Source of the DNA: Liquidambar formosana
Taxonomy: Eukaryota > Streptophyta > Magnoliopsida > Saxifragales > Altingiaceae
NCBI GenBank assembly: GCA_039720395.1
Contig: CM077827.1
Coordinates: 12,687,615-12,751,614 of the forward strand
Length of the DNA stretch: 64,000 nucleotides
Direction: 5' to 3'
In this document: piece after piece, positions 58,016 through 64,000 of the stretch
Layout of the letters: each line of letters starts with the position of its first letter
Position numbering within the stretch: position 1 is the first letter of the stretch
Program-made: the position numbers and the translations under genes
Notes under the pieces: model-generated
What the model was told of the DNA's origin: nothing
Database searches by the model: none
Seen by the model: only the letters and a program-made list of their open reading frames with translations

Positions 58016-58935
58016 TTTCAACTTCTATCTTTTCTCAAATTCCTTTTTTTGGAAACTCTTCTTCTTTTTCAAACTCTTCTTTTCTTTTAATGGAAACTTA
58101 GGGTTTATAGTTCATTGTAAAGGGAGTAACCCCTTCTCAATCGAACTACGTGGACTTTGATCCCTACATCTTTGTATGTAAGGTACGTAGGCGCTCATTT
58201 GATGTTCAAGTCCGCCCTAGGATACTAAGTATCCTGGGTTTTCTTTTTCTTTCTTTTCTTCTCTCTTCTTACCCATTTGTCCATCACATATATGCTAATG
58301 GATAGGATGGACCCATGCTTATACATTTATCCATCACATATTTATTAGTGGATAGGATGGATTTGTTTGCTTGCTCATTTATCCATCACATATTTGCTAG
58401 TGGATAGGATGGATTTGTTTATTCATTTTCTCTATTTCTCTTACCTGCTTTCCATATCTCTCATATCTGTTCATGGATGTTTACATGCTTTATGGATGTT
58501 TATATGTTTTATGGATGTTCATGGATGAATGTGGATTGGTTTATGGATTATTCTTTGCATATGCATGGTGACTAATTAGGAAGTGATTGAAATAGCCCAT
58601 ATAAATTCAGAGACCCATTTTGGGGCGATGTGGGTGCCTATAGGATATTTCCTAGAACCTTCCCACATCGTAACTTAGTCTCCGAATCCTCTCTTGTTTT
58701 GATAGACCTACTTTTCCTTGATCGGAGTCATGAGGTTTGTTTTCAAAGGTTTTCTTTAAAAACTGTTTTTATGGTTTTCCTCTTTTCCTAAAAATGAGGT
58801 GGCGACTCCTTACTTGTTTTGTTTTTGTGAACCTTTTAAAAACCAGATTTTTATTAATTTAAATCTCTACAAGTCTTTTTAAAAGAAGGGTTCTCCTTCC
58901 TTCCTCCCCTGGATCGAAACCCGTGGTTCACAGTC

Positions 58936-58953
58936 TGGCGACTCTGCTGGGGA
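58936..58953 (+). other. Primer binding site of Q
   Basis: TGGCGACTCTGCTGGGGA, three bases after the LTR end, matching the P PBS with two differences. Confidence 0.75.
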
Positions 58954-60143
58954 TTAGTGGACTAGACTCAAGGAATTTGTATGGGCTAATTTAATTGCTT
59001 AAATTAAAATCAATCACTTGCATACGCTTGAATGTGTGTTTACTTTATTGCATTGTGTGCGCAATTGCATTTGAATGATAGGTCGATGTATCCTTGCCTT
59101 TTTTGATTGGCCTAGCCTTGACCCCGGTTCCCCTCGTTCTCGGGTGTCATGTTTGCGAAGCTATCAACTCCTCTTGCCACGTATCCTTGGGTTTTACCCT
59201 TGGGTATATTAAATGGATCAACACGTACCACTTGACTCACGCGGCATCCCTCATGCCACATGTGATAGGTATATAGTTGATTCAAGCAAGTAGGGGACCC
59301 TATCCTACCCTTTTTAGTGCATATAGTGGACTGTCTAGGACACATGGACTCGCTTAGTTTAAAGTCACCATGCTTGTGGAATGAATGCAGGTACAGAGTG
59401 GATGTGTGTTTGAATGTATGTGTGTATGGACTGAATGTATATGTGGCATGAATGTGTGTTGTGGAAATGAATGTGAATGGAATGAATGACAATGCAATTC
59501 ATGTCATGGTTCTTTGAGAAGATAATACAAAGCTCTCGATACAGTGATCCGGTTTCTTGCTCTTGAATGCGGTTGGAGATATGAATGAATGCTATGTGGG
59601 TGGCTAATTCTAATGGGTAACATGACTCTAAAATCAATAGGTTTACATACCCTTAGTATGCCACTTTATTCTTTGCCCTAAGGGGCACCCTTAAGGATGA
59701 AGTGTCCAACTAGGGGCATGTTTGGTTTGAGCCTAATTCTTTTGTCCACCATTAGTGGTTGCGTAACCATGTGGTCATAGTCTTGGGAAATGTGAGTGCT
59801 TAGTTGTTTTGATGGTGCTTAGTGGCTAAGGTCTAAGGTTGAGTGTTAATTCTCTATACCTTTAGTATGGCATTTCACCCTCGGACCCAAAAGTCCGTGT
59901 AAGGTTGAATTGTCTAACTAGGGGCATAGTAATTTTGAACCCTTTTGCTAAAAAGTATATATATATATATTTTTGAACTAGGGGCACCTTTTTAAAGTCA
60001 AATTCTGTCAAATTTAATGCAGTCATAGAACAAAATTATTTTGGATTATGCCTAATTAAAAGTTTGCTATTTAAAGAAGATTGATTGAACCGGTGGTATC
60101 TTTTTAAAAGGTTGAGTTTAGAGCAGAACCCATTATCACCACC
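58954..60143. other. Q leader, non-coding
   Basis: Long leader without a supported gene. The gag core found in P is not visible. It shares blocks with the P leader. A TGTGTG/GAATG-rich stretch lies at 59395-59480 and a TA run near 59958-59970. The antisense frame at 59112-59492 reflects this simple sequence. Confidence 0.6.
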
Positions 60144-60983
60144 ATGGTTGGAATTAGCAACACAACATTAGAAGACTTTAAGGGGATGCCGTATGTGATT
60201 GTCCAAGTTATTCATCAAGCCCAATCAGAGGTTACAAGAGTTCCCAAGTTCAAGAGACGCCAAGCCAATTTGAAGGCCCAAACTGTCAAGAAGAAGCCTC
60301 GCCAATTCACTGAACTCAACATGCCGTTGAGCCATGCTTTTCGAAGAGTGGAGACCTTAGGCTTATTGGCACCACTTGACCCAGCACCGTTACCTAATCC
60401 ATTGCCCCGTCGTTTTAAAGAAAATGAGTATTGTGACTTTCATCAAGGCAAGGGGCATAGCACTGATCGATGTCCAAGGTTAAAACATGAGATTCAAGAC
60501 CTTATTGACCGTGGGGCAGACACTTTCCCCAAACCAACCACCAATCCAAGTGTTCTTCAAAGGCCTCCTATGAACCCTTTCTTGGCCACCATAAACCCAT
60601 TCTCTCAAGCCCAAACCACCTTCCAGAATCCCACTACAGGAATTAATGACAACCATGAGTCTACTATTAAGAGGGCTATGGTTGATATGAGTCCCCAACA
60701 ACCTCCACGGTTTGCTAAGGTGCGTTGCCAACTAGACAATCTTTATATGCCCTTGGACCAAGTCTTCTACAACCTGAAAGCTGATGGCGTCTTAAAGCCT
60801 CACGCTCCAAAGCCACCACCCAATCCTTTACCCCGTTCGTACAATGAGTATCAATTTTGTGAATTCCACCAAAGCAAAGGGCATCGAACTGACAGCTGTA
60901 TGAGGTTGAGACACGCCATTCAAAACCTTATTGATAAGAGGATTATTGCCAAGCCTAAAGCTCCTAATGAAGGCTTCAACTAA
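60144..60983 (+). CDS. Q ORF: protein with duplicated CHHC zinc-knuckle modules
   Basis: An intact 279-residue frame. It has two copies of a module of about 65-70 residues: a helix (MPLSHAFRRVETLGLL; MPLDQVFYNLKADGVL), a Pro-rich hinge (PNPLPR), a CX2HX4HX4C knuckle (Cys97-His100-His105-Cys110; Cys238-His241-His246-Cys251) and a helix ending QDLIDRG or QNLIDKR. The knuckle differs from the retroviral CX2CX4HX4C by His for the second Cys. The broken P counterpart lies between gag and protease. Probably nucleic-acid binding in packaging (inferred). It is the only complete element-encoded frame in the window, so the Q element is young or this ORF is selected. The start ATG could be internal to a longer ancestral gag. 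Confidence 0.75.
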   Translation: MVGISNTTLEDFKGMPYVIVQVIHQAQSEVTRVPKFKRRQANLKAQTVKKKPRQFTELNMPLSHAFRRVETLGLLAPLDPAPLPNPLPRRFKENEYCDFHQGKGHSTDRCPRLKHEIQDLIDRGADTFPKPTTNPSVLQRPPMNPFLATINPFSQAQTTFQNPTTGINDNHESTIKRAMVDMSPQQPPRFAKVRCQLDNLYMPLDQVFYNLKADGVLKPHAPKPPPNPLPRSYNEYQFCEFHQSKGHRTDSCMRLRHAIQNLIDKRIIAKPKAPNEGFN

Positions 60984-61764
60984 GGGAAGGAGACAATTCT
61001 TATGGTTCCATTCAATGATTGCTGTTACACTGGCTCCATCGTGACCATTTGTGCTTAAGAGTTTAGGCGTAGTATGGATTTGGGATTTGTCCTTTTTGCT
61101 TTCTAGTTTTCTTTTGTCTTTTGAGTTGCATGTGTTAGTGGGTTCTTTGAGTCTGTTGTCTCTTATCATTGTTAGTTTGGCTTTCCATTCAGTTCTTCAT
61201 TCAATAAAGTATTGCTTTTTCTATCTCATCCTTCCTATCAATCAATTGACAATCAAAGTGGCATGAAAATATTTCTCAATAAGCTCCTCCTACGCTCAAT
61301 GAGCAAGGGGCATGCACAATGAGTAATGAATGGACTGTAACTGATTAACTTAGAAACAATGAAAAGTTTAAAATGATAAACATGGGGATCACTCTCCTAC
61401 TCTATCACATGGAGCCATTGAAAGAAGTTCCGAAGTCTTGCAAAGATGAATTTTGAAGAACGAAAAAAGAACTTGATTGCAAAATTTCTAAAGAAGATTT
61501 ACCTCTCTCTCTATATAAAAAAAAAAAAAAAAGAATTGAAAAAAAAAAAAAAAAAATTGAAGAAGAAAGAGAGTGGGTGGATTAAACATACAAGAGCACC
61601 AAAGAAGATCAAGTGCAATCAAAAGAAGACCTCGTGATCAAGAAGACTACATCATCCGTTCGAGAAATGCAAAGAAGAGTTCAAGTACATCATCCGTTCG
61701 AGGAATGCAAAGAAGAGTTCAAGCCAAGTTGGGGTTGTTCCTATGTGGTTATGTGTAAAGCTTA
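60984..61764. other. Q region where pol is missing
   Basis: No pol motif. It includes A-runs at 61519-61534 and 61542-61555, and a 38-bp exact-but-one tandem pair (61648-61685 and 61686-61723) containing ATCATCCGTTCGAG and GCAAAGAAGAGTTC. The Lys-rich frames here come from A-tracts. Confidence 0.6.
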
Positions 61765-61960
61765 AGCCCGCTAGGTTGAAAACCTGAAATGGCAACCTAG
61801 GCAAAAGTTAGGGCGTTGAAAAAATGAATGACAAATGTGATGAACTACGAAGACCTGATTCTCCATTAAAAGAAAAAGATTGTTTGTTTGCATTGATTTT
61901 GTGTTCTCATAAGATTAAAGTGGAGATACGTAGGCAACCCATAAAGTCACTTTGGGTGCG
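61765..61960 (+). other. Conserved post-pol block, Q copy 1
   Basis: GCCCGCTAGGTTGAAAACC, GCAACCTAGGCAAAAGTTAG, CGAAGACCTGATTCTCCATT, then TGGAGATACGTAGG and the hairpin ACCCATAAAGT/ACTTTGGGT, in the same order as after pol in P. A run of about 33 A follows (61974-62006). Confidence 0.65.
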
Positions 61961-61969
61961 GTCCGATTC

Positions 61970-62006
<37 letters not shown>

Positions 62007-62008
<2 letters not shown>

Positions 62009-63394
62009 AAAGAGAAAAAGAAAGAAGTTTTGCACATAACTAATCATTGAAATCAATTCTTTGTGACTAAGTTAAGAAGAATCAGTTTGTTCATTGAACT
62101 AATAAGCTTAAAATACTACATGCCACTAAGAAAGTTAATGTGATTATTCTTTCTCTTTATCTTCCCAATTTGTTCTTGTTTTGTTTTGTTTCGTTCTCCC
62201 TATTCTCCTTTGCTTGTTCTTGTTTCCCTTCCTTTTCCCCTCTACTTTGTGTCTTCAGTGGTCATTGACCGCGTCTTTGAGAATTATTGTTAGGCATGGT
62301 TTATCCTGTGGTCCATTGTGTGGGGTTCCACTCTTAACTTAGGCTCTTATCATAGATTTAATGATGGAAAAGGGGCAACAGTAGTCATTATGGAATCATT
62401 TGATTGGCCTAGCGAAGAAATGGGCCGTGAGATTCATGGGGTTGAATTCGCTATGATTGAGGTAGTTCAAAAGTTCTGAGGTAAAACGGGCATGAGACTC
62501 CATAACTCATGGAATGATTTGTTTGTCTTAATTGGTTGAAGAATAAGTTGAATTTGATGAAGAGGAACAGGCATGACACTCTGCGAACTTGGGGGTAGAT
62601 TTATTCACATGAATAGAAGGGGCATGAGACTTTGTCATTGTAGTAGTTGCCAAATTCAAGAAAAAGGAAAAGAAAATGAAAATAAAAGAGAAACCCGCTA
62701 GGTTGAAAACCTGAAAAGGCAGCCTAGGCAAAAGTTAGGGTTCTTGAAAAGAAAGGAGAAGAAAAATTAAAAAAAAAAAAAAAGAAGAGAAAAAGAAGAT
62801 AAAGGAATTCACTCTATCTTCACACTTTGAGAAAAGAACCACAGTTTGATTAAGACTTCTTAAAATACATCATTTTCTGAGAAGTCATGTCCCCATTATT
62901 GGTTTAAAAATAAATTTTTTTTTAAAAAAAAAAAAAAGAAGAAAAAAAGGAAAAAAGGTGTTCTTAAAGAAGAAATGTTTTGAAAAGAATGGCTTTATGA
63001 CTGCATTAGATTTACATAGGATTGTCTCGAAAAGTGTAGTAATGCTTCACCTGTGGTTTCATATTTTCTTACTAGAATTGCTCTTTGACTTAGCCATAAA
63101 AGCACTTGAGAAGTAGTTAAGGCCCACTTTCTTGTTTTGGCCCCTTTTGATTCCCACTTGTTGTGGAAGTTTGATCTTGGCCTCAAATTGGGACCAGCTT
63201 GCACCAAAGATCGTGAAATTCAACCAACAAGAGATAGATATCATAATTCAAAGGTGGGGAATGCATGAACTTGGTTTTAAAAGAAAGAACTTGAAAGATA
63301 ACATAAATGCCCACATAGGCTTAATACAAGGATTTCACAAGTTAAGAGTTTCTAGATGCTTAAATTGAGTTTCCTAAACTTAAAATAAGTGTCT
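62007..63394. other. Q 3' non-coding region with second partial block
   Basis: No gene on the plus strand. The first half of the post-pol block recurs at 62692-62740 (CCCGCTAGGTTGAAAACC, GCAGCCTAGGCAAAAGTTAG). Several A-rich tracts (62770-62784, 62925-62960). Three spaced copies of a GGCATGA(G/C)ACT phrase lie at about 62489, 62569 and 62621. Confidence 0.55.
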
Positions 63395-64000
63395 TCAGCG
63401 CTTCCTTCGTGGTTTCCTTCTCTTGCTTGGCCCTGCTTCGTCTGTTGATGGAGGAGGTGGTGGAGCTGCAGCTGGGTTGTACTGAGGGAAGGAGTCAATC
63501 TGCAAGTTTCCAAGAAAATAAATGGTATGAGTACCACTTTTTTAAAGAAGAAAACCAAAGATTTTCATAAGTTTTTGATTTGAGCTATTCTTACTGGGTG
63601 CGAGTGTTCGCCCGCTCTATATGCCTCTTGCCTTGATAGGCTTAGGCTCATCCTCATCATGTCCCTTCTCAAGCTGGCATTGAGATTGATCCATTCTTGT
63701 GAATATCCGGCGGGTGTCTATGAAGAGAAATTGGGTAAGAAATGTCTAACGAATAGTTGGGGATTAAGAGAATCAAGTCAACCTTAAAACTTACAGTCTC
63801 ATATCTAGGATCTATCTGAGGAACCTCGTCCATCACAGGAGGTGCTATAGTCGTGGGCACGATGTCACCTCCTAGGCACAGATCAATGGACCACCTAGGC
63901 TGTGGCAAAGGGGGCAGTGCGTCTCTATCTATACCCTCATCATCACTATCCATGTGCACCCCTGACATGCCTGAGGTCGAACCCACTGTAGAATGGTGAC
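63395..64000 (-). CDS. Antisense multi-exon gene in Q, last three exons (PMD/MAIN-like tail)
   Basis: Minus strand, open at the window edge. Exon A (64000-63795) reads ...DSDDEGIDRDALPPLPQPRW ... MDEVPQIDPRYET, donor GTAAGT. Exon B (63717-63595, 123 bp), acceptor TTCATAG, reads TPAGYSQEWINLNASLRRDM ... RAGEHSHP, donor GTAAGA. Exon C (63499-63395, 105 bp), acceptor CTTGCAG, reads IDSFPQYNPAAAPPPPPSTD ... KRRKPRRKR and TGA. All junctions are phase 0 and intact. The Pro-rich then Arg/Lys-rich tail resembles plant-mobile-domain (MAIN-like/PPP7-long-form) proteins; family assignment is from memory. A decayed homologue sits in the P element at 48873-49350, so the gene travels with these elements. 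Confidence 0.65.

Larger units (their letters stand above)
55670..58932 (+). repeat. Q-family 5' LTR
   Basis: 3,263 bp, from TGTAGACACCCCATTTTC to GTGGTTCACA. U3 hairpin 56305-56380, TATA GTTATAAATAG at 56578-56588, near-tandem repeats of AGAGTTCTATCTCTTTTAGA at about 57800-58010 (five copies, some with TTTTCA at the end) and a palindromic block at 58214-58236. It aligns with the solo LTR at 40745-43813 over its length. The solo copy has fewer of the AGAGTTCTATCTC repeats. Confidence 0.85.
55670..64000 (+). mobile_element. Ogre/Tat-type element Q, apparently non-autonomous, runs off the window
   Basis: 5' LTR (55670-58932), PBS, leader, one intact ORF with two CHHC motifs (60144-60983), no recognisable protease, RT or integrase, two post-pol blocks, long A-rich tracts and an antisense gene at the window edge. 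It is inserted into P LTR 2. The absence of pol between 60983 and 61765 suggests a derivative mobilised by a partner. The 3' LTR is not in the window. Confidence 0.75.

Noticed and set aside
59112..59637. His/Tyr-rich minus-strand ORFs
   Set aside because: Reverse reading of a TGTGTG/GAATG-rich leader stretch of Q; composition artefact.
61446..62039. Lys-rich ORFs
   Set aside because: Translation of A-tracts in the Q element; no conserved motif.
1..64000. tRNA, rRNA, organelle-derived DNA
   Set aside because: No cloverleaf B-box context, no rRNA core and no recognisable plastid or mitochondrial gene seen; a computed search was not possible.

Overview
The window reads as nuclear DNA of a flowering plant, probably a dicot or other non-grass lineage with a repeat-rich genome. 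The evidence is an intron-poor pentatricopeptide-repeat (PPR) gene, a SIRE-type Ty1/copia element, Tat/Ogre-type Ty3/gypsy elements with LTRs of about 3 kb, a Helitron, a hAT-type MITE, solo LTRs and long AT-rich stretches. I see no bacterial operons, CRISPR, rRNA or tRNA genes. The species cannot be named from the sequence.

Layout. 1-5.6 kb: AT-rich DNA with weak traces of a host gene on the minus strand (a possible first exon at 4830-4958 and a short exon-like segment at 1790-1846) and a 691-bp hAT-like MITE with a target-site duplication. 5.8-7.45 kb: a PPR gene on the minus strand, resembling the At2g06000 type, broken by one extra G. 6.67-23.7 kb: a tandem triplication (period about 2.8 kb) of the 5' half of that gene plus its upstream DNA. 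A 10,225-bp copia element (11121-21345, LTRs of about 1.48 kb, 5-bp TSD GTATG) sits inside the second unit, and the first unit preserves the empty site.

23.7-33 kb: decayed AT-rich repeats, an antisense primer-binding-site/LTR junction, and a 2.16-kb non-autonomous LTR element (29309-31466). 33-49.4 kb: an old Ogre/Tat element (called P here) with 5' LTR, gag, CHHC motifs, protease, the lineage's intron between protease and RT, RT-RNase H, a second RNase H and integrase. Its LTR carries a Helitron and its pol carries a 3,069-bp solo LTR of a related family (Q). Downstream of pol it holds two different antisense genes, both decayed. 49.4-51.3 kb: the 3' part of a second SIRE-like element. 51.3-55.7 kb: a second P-type LTR carrying a 1,655-bp solo copia LTR. 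55.7-64 kb: a Q element with 5' LTR, PBS, one intact ORF with duplicated CHHC motifs, no visible pol, and the last three exons of an antisense gene running off the window edge.

The most interesting pattern is regulatory. Each of the four LTR families (SIRE1, SIRE2, P, Q) has its own short palindrome array or hairpin in U3, close upstream of the TATA box. In SIRE1, SIRE2 and P, the same kind of module followed by a TATA-like box appears again inside the element, in front of an accessory reading frame (sense in SIRE1 and, by position, in SIRE2; antisense in P). This suggests that these retroelements drive accessory genes from internal promoters copied from U3. The copying is inferred; the motifs and their positions are read directly.
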